A stretch of DNA of 64,000 nucleotides from CAVXHQ01 sp963761735 (GTDB lineage Bacteria > Pseudomonadota > Alphaproteobacteria > Rhodobacterales > Rhodobacteraceae), in assembly GCA_963761735.1 (NCBI GenBank), contig CAVXHQ010000005.1:62001-126000 (forward strand). The letters are read 5' to 3'. A program made the translations under genes and the position numbers. This document shows positions 25,648 through 34,026 of the stretch, in pieces (the first letter of the stretch is position 1; each line of letters opens with the position of its first letter). Under the pieces are notes generated by a model that made no database searches, was not told the DNA's origin, and saw only the letters and a program-made list of their open reading frames with translations.

Positions 25648-26001
25648 GTGACTGCTGGACGCAATGCCAAACTCGATCTGATGATCGAATTTGCAATGGA
25701 AGAACTGCTGTCGGGCTCGGGCAACCGCAAACGCTCGATGGTGCGGCGGATGGCCGAAACCTGGCCGGATCAGCCCGCGCTGGCGCTGGTCTACGCCGTG
25801 ACATCGGCGACCGAGGCGATCGAGGACAGCTTTGGCGATGCCGGGGCGACCGATGCGGTGATCCCCCTGGGATACCGCCTGTCGGCGCTGATCTCGGCGG
25901 ATGTGCATGCGGTGCAGTCGATGGGCCAGATCCCGTCGGTGGCCGAGGACCTGCTGCATTTCTGGCGCAGGGTCGATCCGCTGTTTTTGCGCCTGCAATA
26001 A
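25648..26001 (+). CDS. Conserved small hypothetical protein
   Basis: This 117-residue protein has no motif I recognise. I start it at GTG because GGAGGG lies seven bases upstream; an in-frame ATG 36 bases earlier has no ribosome site. It looks soluble and alpha-helical, without signal peptide or membrane segment: a basic patch (NRKRSMVRRMAETWP) is followed by an acidic helix-rich half ending LLHFWRRVDPLFLRLQ. It is convergent with ktrB, with only four bases between stops. Confidence 0.6.
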   Translation: MTAGRNAKLDLMIEFAMEELLSGSGNRKRSMVRRMAETWPDQPALALVYAVTSATEAIEDSFGDAGATDAVIPLGYRLSALISADVHAVQSMGQIPSVAEDLLHFWRRVDPLFLRLQ

Positions 26002-26005
26002 CCGG

Positions 26006-27385
26006 TCAGCCGAGATACACTTCGCCGGACGGATAGCGGACCCGAGGACGTGACCGCGTGGCGAGGAAGAACCCCAGCGTCAGAGGGCCGACACGGCCCA
26101 GGAACATCATCGCCATGATGAACATCTGGCCCAGCGTGTCCAGTTCGCCCGTCGCGCCGCGCGACAGGCCGACGGTGCCGAAGGCCGACACCACCTCGAA
26201 CGCCAGATCGAGGAAATTGCCGTCGTGGCTGATCGAAATCGCGAACAGCGTGATCATGATCGTCAGAATGCAGACCGTCGTCAGGGCCAGCACCTTCATC
26301 AGCACCTCGAGGCCGAGACTGCGGCCGAAGACGTGCAGTTCCGTCCGGCGGCGAAAGAACGCGATCGTCGCCAGCAGCAGGACGATGAACGTCGTCACCT
26401 TGATGCCGCCCGCCGTCGACGTGCTGCCCGCGCCCACGAGCATCAGCGCGATGGTCATCAGCGTGGTCGCATCGTGCATCCCGCCGGTGTCGAGCGTGTT
26501 GAACCCCGCGGTGCGCGGTGTGACACCCTGAAACCACGCGGCCATGATCTTGTCCGGGGTCTGCGTCATGGCGCCCAGCGTCGCGGGGTTGCTCCACTCG
26601 AGAGCCGCAAATGTCGCCCAGCCCCATAAAATGAGGATGAGGCTGCCGACCAGCATAAGTTTGGTATGCACCAGCAACGGCCCCCAGGCGCGTTTCTGGA
26701 GCATGTCGCCGATCACCACAAAGCCGAGGCCGCCGATGATGAACAGCGCCGGGATCGTCAGGTTGATCAGCGGATCGGCGACATACCGGCTGAGCGAATC
26801 GCCATAGAGCGCAAAGCCCGCGTTGTTGAACGCGGAAATCACGTGGAACACCGACTGCCACAGACCCGGCCAGAAACCGTGGTCGGGGATGAAGACGAAA
26901 CACAGGACGATCACGCCCACCGCCTCGCAGGTCAGCGCGATCTTCAGGATCGAGCGGACGAGGTACATCAGGTTTGCGGTCGATGTCTGGTTCAGGTTTT
27001 CGCGCAGGATATGTTTTTCGGGCATGCCCACCGGCATCCCCAGCGCCGAAAACAGCAGGACCGCGAATGTCATCAGGCCAAGGCCGCCGATCTGGATCAG
27101 GATCGCGATCACCATCTGGCCGAACACCGTAAACGCCAATCCGGTGTCGTACAGCACGAGGCCGGTGACCGTCACCGCCGAGGTTGCGGTGAACAGCACG
27201 TCCATCACCCCCATCGGGACCGTGCGGGCGAACGGCAATGCCAGCAGGGCAGATCCCGCGACGATGGCGCCCGCATAGATCAGCATCAGCATCACGGTGG
27301 GCGATTGCGCCCGGAACCGGCGCGCCAGTCTGCGCACCCGCGACGGAGGTGTTGTGCTGCGTCTGTTTGCCACAGGACGAGCCAT
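26006..27385 (-). CDS. ktrB: Potassium uptake channel subunit, TrkH/KtrB family
   Basis: This 459-residue inner-membrane K+ translocating subunit has four M1-P-M2-like repeats. The pore-loop glycine regions are visible as SAVTVTGLVLYDTG, ISAFNNAGFALYGDS, GVTPRTAGFNTLDTG and VSAFGTVGLSRGATG. A 35-residue basic N-terminus precedes the first membrane segment. The length suits KtrB rather than the longer TrkH. The start ATG is one base after the stop of the regulatory subunit gene, so the two are cotranscribed, regulator first. Confidence 0.92.
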   Translation of the reverse strand: MARPVANRRSTTPPSRVRRLARRFRAQSPTVMLMLIYAGAIVAGSALLALPFARTVPMGVMDVLFTATSAVTVTGLVLYDTGLAFTVFGQMVIAILIQIGGLGLMTFAVLLFSALGMPVGMPEKHILRENLNQTSTANLMYLVRSILKIALTCEAVGVIVLCFVFIPDHGFWPGLWQSVFHVISAFNNAGFALYGDSLSRYVADPLINLTIPALFIIGGLGFVVIGDMLQKRAWGPLLVHTKLMLVGSLILILWGWATFAALEWSNPATLGAMTQTPDKIMAAWFQGVTPRTAGFNTLDTGGMHDATTLMTIALMLVGAGSTSTAGGIKVTTFIVLLLATIAFFRRRTELHVFGRSLGLEVLMKVLALTTVCILTIMITLFAISISHDGNFLDLAFEVVSAFGTVGLSRGATGELDTLGQMFIMAMMFLGRVGPLTLGFFLATRSRPRVRYPSGEVYLG

Positions 27386-27386
27386 G

Positions 27387-28049
27387 TCAGAGGTGCTCGC
27401 CAAAGTCGCGCAACGACGCGCGCGGGCCCATCAGCACCAGCAGATCGCCTTTGGCAAGGGCGCAGTCGCGCGCGTCGTTGCCGATATAGTCGGTGCCGCG
27501 CATGACACTCGCGCAGCGCAGACCGAATCGTTCAGGCAGATCGAGAGCGGCCAGCGATGTGCCGTCCGGATCCTCGGGGACGTGGAACGTCACGACGTGA
27601 TGGCCGTTGCCGAGGGCCATGTAATCGCGCAACGCCGGGTTGTGCAGCATCTGTGCAACCCGCTGACCCACCTCTTCCTCGGGATGGATGACGCGGTCGA
27701 CGCCGAGTTTGCTCAGGATGCGGTGGTGCGGTTTGGTATTGGCCTTGGCCCAGACGGTGCCGACGCCGATCATCCGGGCGTTCAGCGTGGCAAGCACGTT
27801 TGCCTCAAGGTCGGTGCCGATGGCGATCAGGGCGGTGTCGCATTCCGCCAGCCCCGCCTCGCGCAGGGCGCCATCGTCGCGCGCATCGAGGATGAGGGCC
27901 TGACTGAGGTGATCCGACAGCGACGCCACGAAACGTTCGTCGATATCGATGCCGATGACATGATTGCCGAAACGCGCAAGTTCACGCGCGGCGGTGGCGC
28001 CGAAGGTGCCGAGGCCGATGACGGCGATGGTGCGGGATTTTGCGGGCAT
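27387..28049 (-). CDS. ktrA: K+ uptake regulatory subunit, KtrA/TrkA type
   Basis: A 220-residue cytoplasmic gating subunit forming a ring on KtrB. An RCK_N nucleotide-binding domain has GLGTFG (12-17) and the acidic strand end GIDIDE. An RCK_C domain occupies the last 80 residues (LDLPERFGLRCASVMRG). The single RCK pair and 220-residue length fit KtrA rather than the doubled TrkA. I use the ATG at MPAKSRT because it begins the nucleotide-binding strand; an in-frame GTG further upstream would add 28 unconserved-looking residues. Confidence 0.9.
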   Translation of the reverse strand: MPAKSRTIAVIGLGTFGATAARELARFGNHVIGIDIDERFVASLSDHLSQALILDARDDGALREAGLAECDTALIAIGTDLEANVLATLNARMIGVGTVWAKANTKPHHRILSKLGVDRVIHPEEEVGQRVAQMLHNPALRDYMALGNGHHVVTFHVPEDPDGTSLAALDLPERFGLRCASVMRGTDYIGNDARDCALAKGDLLVLMGPRASLRDFGEHL

Positions 28050-28319
28050 CAGTACTCCGGTCGTTGGAGTGGGGGACGGGTGTCGAGGTTCGGGGCCGCT
28101 GGAACGGGCGGTTTGACATGTGGAGAGCGGCACCTTGCCATAGGTTTGTCACACCTGTCGTATCGGCGCCCCCAGCCAAAAGACCATCCGACGGTACATT
28201 TTTGGTTTCGGCTTTCCGCATCCCGAACAACGATCTGTCTTGAGCGAAGGTAACTAAGTCTTCGCCGAACGCCGTCAAGGCACGTTCGCACCCTCAGGAC
28301 GGCACACCGGGCCGCTGCC

Positions 28320-29024
28320 TCACACCATCCGGATCACGTCCTTGTCGATGGCGAGCATATAGCCGCGCCGGGCGATATTCTTGACCAGCAGTTCGGAAAT
28401 CATCTGGTTGCCGAGGGTATCGCGCAGCCGTTTGATCCGTGTCGCCCCCGCCGCCTCGTCGCAGTCGGATGCGTGCCGTCCCGACACCACGGCCTCGATT
28501 TCCGCGCCCGACAGAACCTCGTCGTCCATCCGCGCCTCGGCCAATACGCTCAGCGTTTCGATGGCGGCCTCGGTCAGCTTGAATTCGAAATTGTTGAGAT
28601 AGACGGTGTTCTGATCGCGGCTGATCAGAAGCGAATTCACCTCGATCCCCTTGCGCTCGATCTGGCCCATCCGGCGGTTCATCGCGATCAGCATCACCAG
28701 GAACGCGATGGCGGCGATCAGCATCGCGCTGGCGAAGACCAGCAGCACGAAAATCACGAACCGGTAGCTGTCGAGCGTCTCGGAAAACGCGGTCCCCGAC
28801 TGTGCGAGGATTTCGAGCAACGCGATTTCTGCGGGCGAGGTCAGCCCCTCGCTCTCGACAAATAACTGTTCGACCCGCGCGTTGAACGCGTTCGCGTCCG
28901 GCAGGTTCCAGAACAGGACGGCGGCGGCAATGGCAAGGATTGCCACGATGGCCGCGATACCGATGGTAACCGTGCGTGAGCCGGTCAGCCGCGCTTCAAT
29001 AGCGGAGGTAGTAGTCTCCCGCAC
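28320..29024 (-). CDS. Membrane-anchored winged-helix regulator with C-terminal DNA-binding domain
   Basis: This 234-residue protein has two membrane segments (about 18-40 and 88-115) enclosing a 45-residue probable periplasmic loop, then a cytoplasmic OmpR-type winged helix (about 136-226). The core TRIKRLRDTLG and the wing VKNIARRGYMLAI match OmpR-like domains. ToxR and CadC place the DNA-binding domain at the N-terminus, so this arrangement is inverted. The start GTG follows GGAGAG and lies inside the 3' end of the small secreted protein gene (29-base overlap), suggesting coupled synthesis of a sensor pair. Signal and targets are unknown. Confidence 0.75.
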   Translation of the reverse strand: MRETTTSAIEARLTGSRTVTIGIAAIVAILAIAAAVLFWNLPDANAFNARVEQLFVESEGLTSPAEIALLEILAQSGTAFSETLDSYRFVIFVLLVFASAMLIAAIAFLVMLIAMNRRMGQIERKGIEVNSLLISRDQNTVYLNNFEFKLTEAAIETLSVLAEARMDDEVLSGAEIEAVVSGRHASDCDEAAGATRIKRLRDTLGNQMISELLVKNIARRGYMLAIDKDVIRMV

Positions 29025-29286
29025 TGTCTCTCCTCTCCTCGAGCCCGCTTTCGTCGAACAGACCCGAGATTTCCAGGAGCTGCCAGCCGTCGGCTGCCAG
29101 CGATGAGGAGAGTTGTGCCCGAGCCTGCGCGACTGTGCAATCGCCACGCACCTCGGCGACGCCGTAATGCAGGCGCAGGGGGTTGTCCTGCTTGGCCTTG
29201 TAATCGGCAAAGCAGGCGGCCTGTGTGGCACCGGCGACAAGGAAAACGGCAAGGATTGCGCCTGCGAGGCGGAGAGAATTTATCAT
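28996..29286 (-). CDS. Small secreted protein with two cysteines
   Basis: A 96-residue protein with a signal peptide (cleavage near TQAAC, residues 21-25) and two cysteines (C25, C50) that could form a disulfide. The mature region is about 70 residues, with YGVAEVRGDCTVAQARAQL and a C-terminal acidic stretch. The ATG is preceded by GAGGGTC; the open frame upstream lacks a ribosome site. Its 3' end overlaps the membrane regulator gene by 29 bases. By analogy with ToxR/ToxS it might be a periplasmic modulator of that regulator; this is inference. I do not recognise the family. Confidence 0.68.
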   Translation of the reverse strand: MINSLRLAGAILAVFLVAGATQAACFADYKAKQDNPLRLHYGVAEVRGDCTVAQARAQLSSSLAADGWQLLEISGLFDESGLEERRDSAGDYYLRY

Positions 29287-29587
29287 GATTGACCCTCGCG
29301 CGAAATCACGCAGATATTCAATAGCACAACCGCCGTCTCGGGACGGATAGGCGATCCGCGGGAGGATCGCGGCGGTGATAGGCGATAACCGCCCGCTGAT
29401 ATTGTCTCGCGCGATGACGGACGGCCATAAGGGCACATCGACGTCCTGTCTTCTGCTTCGCTGGCAAGGGCGTCGGGCCGCTGGTGCGGGGGGCCTTGAA
29501 ACCCCCCACGTCAGCGGCCACCGAAGGGGTGGCCGATCCGCCCCCCCCGTGGGCCTTTCCGCGTCGGCCCCGACAAGGAGACTATGC
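29287..29587 (+). promoter_or_regulatory. Intergenic region and highly structured leader of a secreted protein gene
   Basis: Several stems stack up on the plus strand: GCGATCC/GGATCGC (29351-29370), GGCGGT/ACCGCC (29371-29393), and a long compound hairpin GGCCGCTG/CAGCGGCC (29476-29483 with 29512-29519) enclosing GGGGGG/CCCCCC (29488-29493 with 29502-29507). A competing stem GGCCACC/GGTGGCC (29516-29534) reuses four bases of the long one. GGGCC/GGCCC (29551-29570) sits just before AAGGAG (29575-29580). It could be a leader switch or a small RNA. No known riboswitch class recognised. Confidence 0.5.
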
Positions 29588-30337
29588 ATGAACCGGTCCA
29601 CTATCCGCCGCACGACGACACGCGCCCTGGCGGTTGCCGTCATCGTGGCCCTTGGCGCGGGCCCTGCCGCCGCAGACCGCGACCGGGCGCTTGCCGGGGC
29701 GCTTATCCTCGGCGCCGTCGGGCTTGCGATTGCGAATGCGCAGCAGGCGCCCGTTCCCGGTGTGCAGCGTCAACGCACCGGTCTGGCGCAGGCCCCCGGC
29801 CCCGGCGTGCGAAGCACGGGACAGATTGCCGCACCGATCCACATCACGCCTGCACGGCCACTGTATACCGGACCCGGCGGCGTGCCCCCCGGCACCCGGT
29901 CCGATCCGCTCGCCGGTCTGGGCCCGCAGCAGTGGCGCCCGGAATCCGCGAATGCGGTTCGGGCGATACCGCCCACGGGTGCCGTCTCCGACGCGACGGT
30001 CCTGACCCCGCTGGCACGGCCTCGCGTGCCGGATATCTTGCCGCCCGACCCTATCTATCCGGTCACCGTGACGCCGTTGCCACCCGTGGGTCAGCCTGCT
30101 CCCGCGGTCGTCGCGGGCCGGGTGCTGCCCGCCCGCTGTCTGTCCACCTACGACCAGGAGGGCGACAACCTGTCGCTCTACGCCCCCGATTGTCTGGCGA
30201 CGGCCACGAATTTCGCCGCCGACCTGCCGCTGTCCTGTGCGCGCACCCTGCGCACGCTGGGCCGGTTCGTCAGCGGCTATGAACCCGCCTGCCTCGTTTC
30301 CGCAGGCTACCGAGTTGCGGGCCAGCGGTCGCCCTAG
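29588..30337 (+). CDS. Secreted Pro-rich protein with four-cysteine C-terminal domain
   Basis: A 249-residue protein of unknown function. It has a signal peptide (cleavage near AAADRDR), a second hydrophobic stretch (LAGALILGAVGLAIANAQQ), a long Pro/Gly-rich linker (about 52-170) and a compact C-terminal domain with C174, C192, C207 and C225, probably two disulfides. The start ATG follows AAGGAG; the open frame upstream runs through the structured leader. It is divergent from the small secreted protein/regulator pair and may be a target of that regulator. A terminator hairpin follows. Confidence 0.72.
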   Translation: MNRSTIRRTTTRALAVAVIVALGAGPAAADRDRALAGALILGAVGLAIANAQQAPVPGVQRQRTGLAQAPGPGVRSTGQIAAPIHITPARPLYTGPGGVPPGTRSDPLAGLGPQQWRPESANAVRAIPPTGAVSDATVLTPLARPRVPDILPPDPIYPVTVTPLPPVGQPAPAVVAGRVLPARCLSTYDQEGDNLSLYAPDCLATATNFAADLPLSCARTLRTLGRFVSGYEPACLVSAGYRVAGQRSP

Positions 30338-30397
30338 CGCGCCCCGCCGGTTTCGCACGCGGCGCGACTGACGCCCCAGTTGTCGTGCCGTGAGGGG

Positions 30398-30430
30398 GGC
30401 GGAAGGTCCCAGATCCTTCCGCCTCTCTTC
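30398..30430 (+). terminator. Probable terminator after the secreted Pro-rich protein gene
   Basis: A perfect 9-bp stem GGCGGAAGG/CCTTCCGCC (30398-30406 with 30415-30423) is followed by a pyrimidine tail TCTCTTCCC. The tail is only moderately T-rich. It separates the upstream gene from rnhB. Confidence 0.6.
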
Positions 30431-30505
30431 CCACGTTCGCCGGTTTTTCCGCAAGGACCGGCATCCGCCCCTTGTGCCCGCAGCGTGCCGCTGATGCGAT
30501 GGGGC

Positions 30506-31156
30506 ATGGCCAGACCGATTTCATCCAGCCCCGGCTCCTCTTTCGCCCCCGACGATTCCTTTGAACGCGCCGCCCTCGCGCGCGGCGCCGGCCCCGTGGC
30601 AGGCACCGACGAGGTCGGGCGCGGCCCCCTTGCCGGACCGGTCGTCGCCGCCGCCGTGATCCTCGATTTCGCGCGGCTGCCGCCGGGCCTGAACGACAGC
30701 AAGAAGCTGAGCGCCAAACGCCGCGATGCCCTCGCCGTGCTGATCGCCGAGACGGCCGCCGTCGGCATCGGCATGGCATCGGTCGAGGAAATCGACGCGA
30801 TCAACATCCTGTGCGCCTCGCATCTGGCGATGGTGCGGGCCATCGCGGCGCTGCCGGTGCGGCCCGGCCACGTGCTGGTCGACGGCCACATGATTCCGCG
30901 CGATCTGAACCTGCCGGCGACCGGAATCATCGGTGGCGACGGCCGGTCTTTGTCCATCGCGGCGGCGTCGATTATGGCCAAAACAAGGCGCGACGCCCTC
31001 ATGGTATCTCTGGCGCAACAGCATCCGGGTTATGGTTGGGAGACGAACATGGGATATCCGTCGAAAAGCCACAGGTTGGCGCTGCGCGAATTGGGCGTGA
31101 CCGCACACCATAGACGCAGTTTTCGCCCCGTCCACCAGATGTTGTATCAAGAATAA
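30506..31156 (+). CDS. rnhB: Ribonuclease HII
   Basis: Cleaves RNA in RNA-DNA hybrids, including single ribonucleotides in DNA. The 216 residues carry GTDEVGRGPLAGPVV with catalytic D35-E36, then VLVDG (D126) and SIMAKTRRD (D163), the DEDD set of RNase HII. The C-terminal HP-GYGWETNMGYPSKSH block is typical. The ATG choice is by alignment of the N-terminus; an ATG 12 bases upstream is possible, and neither has a good ribosome site. It is followed by ccrM, an order seen in alphaproteobacteria. Confidence 0.93.
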   Translation: MARPISSSPGSSFAPDDSFERAALARGAGPVAGTDEVGRGPLAGPVVAAAVILDFARLPPGLNDSKKLSAKRRDALAVLIAETAAVGIGMASVEEIDAINILCASHLAMVRAIAALPVRPGHVLVDGHMIPRDLNLPATGIIGGDGRSLSIAAASIMAKTRRDALMVSLAQQHPGYGWETNMGYPSKSHRLALRELGVTAHHRRSFRPVHQMLYQE

Positions 31157-31351
31157 ATCGTAAGCGATTGAGTAACTTTACTTTTTGACTTGGAATCCCG
31201 GAACGGCCCATCCTGCATCCAACGGACCGGCGCCGACAGAGCACCGGCAGATTGAGGCAGACTTCGCGGCGATGAACGGGACAACCCGTCGGGTCCGAAG
31301 AGTGGCGCAAGCCGCGATACAGGCGGCAAAGCCGTCAGGGACGAGACAGTG

Positions 31352-32464
31352 ATGACGACGATGACCAAGGGCATTCCCGGGGGCGCAACCGCGCTGCCCC
31401 TCAACACGATCCTCGCCGGGGACTGCATCGAGGCGATGCTGGCGCTGCCCGAGGCATCGGTGGATCTGATTTTCGCCGATCCGCCCTACAACCTGCAACT
31501 CAAGGGTGAATTGCTGCGGCCCAACAACTCCGTGGTCGACGCGGTCGACGACGACTGGGACCAGTTTTCAAGCTTTGCGGCATATGACGCCTTTACCAGG
31601 GCGTGGCTGTCCGCCGCCCGGCGGTTGTTGAAACCGAACGGGGCGATCTGGGTCATCGGCAGCTATCACAACGTGTTCCGGATGGGCGCGGAGCTGCAGA
31701 ATCAGGGCTACTGGATCCTCAACGACGTGGTCTGGCGCAAATCGAACCCGATGCCGAATTTCAAGGGCAAGCGCCTGACGAATGCCCACGAGACGCTGAT
31801 CTGGGCCAGCAAGTCCGAAAACAGCAAGTACACCTTCAACTACGAGGCGCTCAAGGCGCTGAACGAAGGCATCCAGATGCGCTCCGACTGGGTGCTGCCG
31901 ATCTGCACCGGGCATGAACGGCTGAAAGGCGAGGACGGCCAAAAGGCGCATCCGACGCAAAAACCGATGAGCCTGCTGCACCGGGTGCTGGTCGGCACGA
32001 CGAAACCGGGCGACGTGGTCCTCGACCCGTTCTTCGGCACCGGCACGACCGGGGCGGTGGCCAAGATGCTGGGCCGCGATTTCATCGGGATCGAGCGCGA
32101 CGCAGGTTATCGCAAACACGCCGAAAAGCGCCTCGCCGACATCCGCCCCTTCGACCGCGACGCCCTTCAGACGACGGCGTCGAAACGCGCCGAACCGCGC
32201 GTCGCCTTCGGTGTGCTGGTCGAGCGTGGGATGCTGCGCCCCGGCGAGACGCTGACCAGCCCGCGCGGCAAAACCGCCCGCGTCCGAGCCGACGGATCGC
32301 TGATCGGTGAGGACATCAAGGGATCGATCCATCAGGTCGGCGCCAGCTACGAGGGCGCGCCCTCGTGCAACGGCTGGACATACTGGTCGTTCCGCCGCGA
32401 CGGGCAATCGGTCCCGATAGACATTCTGCGCCAGCAGGTCCGTGCAGAGATGCAGGACGGCTAG
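31352..32464 (+). CDS. ccrM: Cell-cycle-regulated adenine-N6 DNA methyltransferase (GANTC)
   Basis: This orphan methyltransferase methylates adenine in GANTC and coordinates chromosome replication with cell-cycle gene expression in alphaproteobacteria. The beta-class order is clear: catalytic DPPY (43-46) precedes the AdoMet motif DPFFGTG (225-231). The C-terminal 100 residues (FGVLVERGMLRPGE, ASYEGAPSCNGWTYW) are the extra DNA-recognition domain characteristic of CcrM. An in-frame GTG lies directly before the chosen ATG. One GANTC site (31193-31197) is in the leader. A strong terminator follows the gene. Confidence 0.95.
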   Translation: MTTMTKGIPGGATALPLNTILAGDCIEAMLALPEASVDLIFADPPYNLQLKGELLRPNNSVVDAVDDDWDQFSSFAAYDAFTRAWLSAARRLLKPNGAIWVIGSYHNVFRMGAELQNQGYWILNDVVWRKSNPMPNFKGKRLTNAHETLIWASKSENSKYTFNYEALKALNEGIQMRSDWVLPICTGHERLKGEDGQKAHPTQKPMSLLHRVLVGTTKPGDVVLDPFFGTGTTGAVAKMLGRDFIGIERDAGYRKHAEKRLADIRPFDRDALQTTASKRAEPRVAFGVLVERGMLRPGETLTSPRGKTARVRADGSLIGEDIKGSIHQVGASYEGAPSCNGWTYWSFRRDGQSVPIDILRQQVRAEMQDG

Positions 32465-32526
32465 GCCGCACCACCAGGTTACCGCCAGTGCCAAGGGACG
32501 CATCCGCGCCCGACGCACCACCTTTG

Positions 32527-32561
32527 CCCCGCCGCATCCCCAGGGATCGGCGGGGTTTTTT
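32527..32561 (+). terminator. Rho-independent terminator of ccrM
   Basis: Perfect 8-bp stem CCCCGCCG/CGGCGGGG (32527-32534 with 32548-32555), 13-base loop, then six T residues (32556-32561). It lies about 60 bases after the ccrM stop. Confidence 0.88.
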
Positions 32562-32755
32562 CATTGTTCACAGCGTGACGGCGCGCCCGGTACGGATGTG
32601 CGCCGTCTCCGGGTAATTTTCAGAACCGAGGTCGCGGAACTGCGCGACTGGGGCGCCGCCGGTTCGGAATCAGCCGGGTCCCTTCGGTCGAGAGTTCCCG
32701 CGCCCGGACGTTGCACAGGCGTAACGATAACCGGCGGTCGGGCAACGGCGACCGG

Positions 32756-33904
32756 CTAGACAGGCACCGGGTTGGTTGCGCGGTCATAGGGCCCCCATTC
32801 GACGATGTCGGGGTAATTGGCGGCCCGCCACGCCCGCACCCGGGGGTTCATGATCCGCCGCCACAGCGGCGGGATCAGCGCCGCCGTGGTCATCACGGAA
32901 TAGCTGTAGGGAAGCTGCGGCGCCGCCGCGTCGTCATGCGCCTGCAACAGCGGAAACCGCCGGTCGGGCTTGTAATGATGGTCCGAATGGCGCTGCAGGT
33001 TGATCAGCAGCCAGTTCGATGCCTTGTGGTTGGCGTTCCAAGAATGCCGTGGCAGCACATGCTCGTATTTGCCGCCGCCCAGATGACGCCGTGTAAGACC
33101 GTAATGCTCGACGTAATTCACCAGTTCGAGTTGCCAGACAGCCCAGAATGCCTGCGTGCCGAACAGGAACAGCCCCCAGAATCCGCCGATGGCAGCGGCC
33201 AGCACCCCAAAGCCGATCTGCAACGCGCCGTAGCGCCAGACGGGATTGCTGCGGTGCGTCCAATGCCGTCCCTTGCGGGCCTGCATCGCGGCCTCCGCCC
33301 GAAAGGCGGAGGGCGGGCAGGTTGTCAGCACGCGCAGGAAGTAGCGGTGAAACCCTTCGGAAAACCGCGCCGTCACCGGGTCGCGCGGGGTGGCGACATG
33401 GCGGTGATGCACCAGCAGATGCTCGCTGCGGAAATGCGAATACAGAACCATCGCCAGCAGGATATCGGCCATCCAGCGTTCGGCCTTCGGCTTCTGGTGC
33501 ATCAGTTCATGGGCATAGTTGATCCCGATGGTGCCCGACATGATGCCAAGGGCGGCGAACAGCGCCCATTCCTCGATGCGGGTCAGATGCGCCGTCGCGG
33601 TGACATACCACAGGATGCCAAACAGCGTTGCGGTCTGCACAGGCGCCCAGATCAGGGTGATCAGGCGATACCAGCGCAGGTCGGCGCCGGGGGTGGCGGG
33701 GTCGGCATTTGCGGTTTCGAGGCCGAGCGCCGCGTCCAGCAGCGCGAACAGAAACCATGTGCACAGCGGCAAAAGCGCGATGGTCCAGCCGCCGTAGGCC
33801 GCCGCAACCCACGCCAGCGGGACCAGCATCAGCGACGACCAGAACGGCAGCGCGCGCGCCACACGCGCGACGGCGCTGCGGGGCAGGAATGTCTGGTCGG
33901 TCAT
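32756..33904 (-). CDS. alkB: Alkane 1-monooxygenase
   Basis: An integral-membrane non-haem di-iron hydroxylase that oxidises medium-chain n-alkanes to 1-alkanols using rubredoxin as electron donor. The 382 residues carry the eight-histidine motif set: HELMH (132-136), HLLVHH (162-167) and RHSDHH with H306, H309 and H310, plus the AlkB signature NYVEHYG (263-269). About six hydrophobic membrane segments are evident. No rubredoxin or rubredoxin reductase gene is nearby, so electron partners must be elsewhere. It is a stand-alone minus-strand gene facing ccrM. Confidence 0.93.
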   Translation of the reverse strand: MTDQTFLPRSAVARVARALPFWSSLMLVPLAWVAAAYGGWTIALLPLCTWFLFALLDAALGLETANADPATPGADLRWYRLITLIWAPVQTATLFGILWYVTATAHLTRIEEWALFAALGIMSGTIGINYAHELMHQKPKAERWMADILLAMVLYSHFRSEHLLVHHRHVATPRDPVTARFSEGFHRYFLRVLTTCPPSAFRAEAAMQARKGRHWTHRSNPVWRYGALQIGFGVLAAAIGGFWGLFLFGTQAFWAVWQLELVNYVEHYGLTRRHLGGGKYEHVLPRHSWNANHKASNWLLINLQRHSDHHYKPDRRFPLLQAHDDAAAPQLPYSYSVMTTAALIPPLWRRIMNPRVRAWRAANYPDIVEWGPYDRATNPVPV

Positions 33905-34026
33905 CGGGGCACCTCGAACGTTGCGGCTATCCTATATCGTCGGGCAGCGCGCCTGAAAGAGTGCGTAGCGTCGCAGAACGGCGGGAATGCGGCCCGCCTG
34001 GGGTTTTGCGAAGAACGCCCTGCGGC

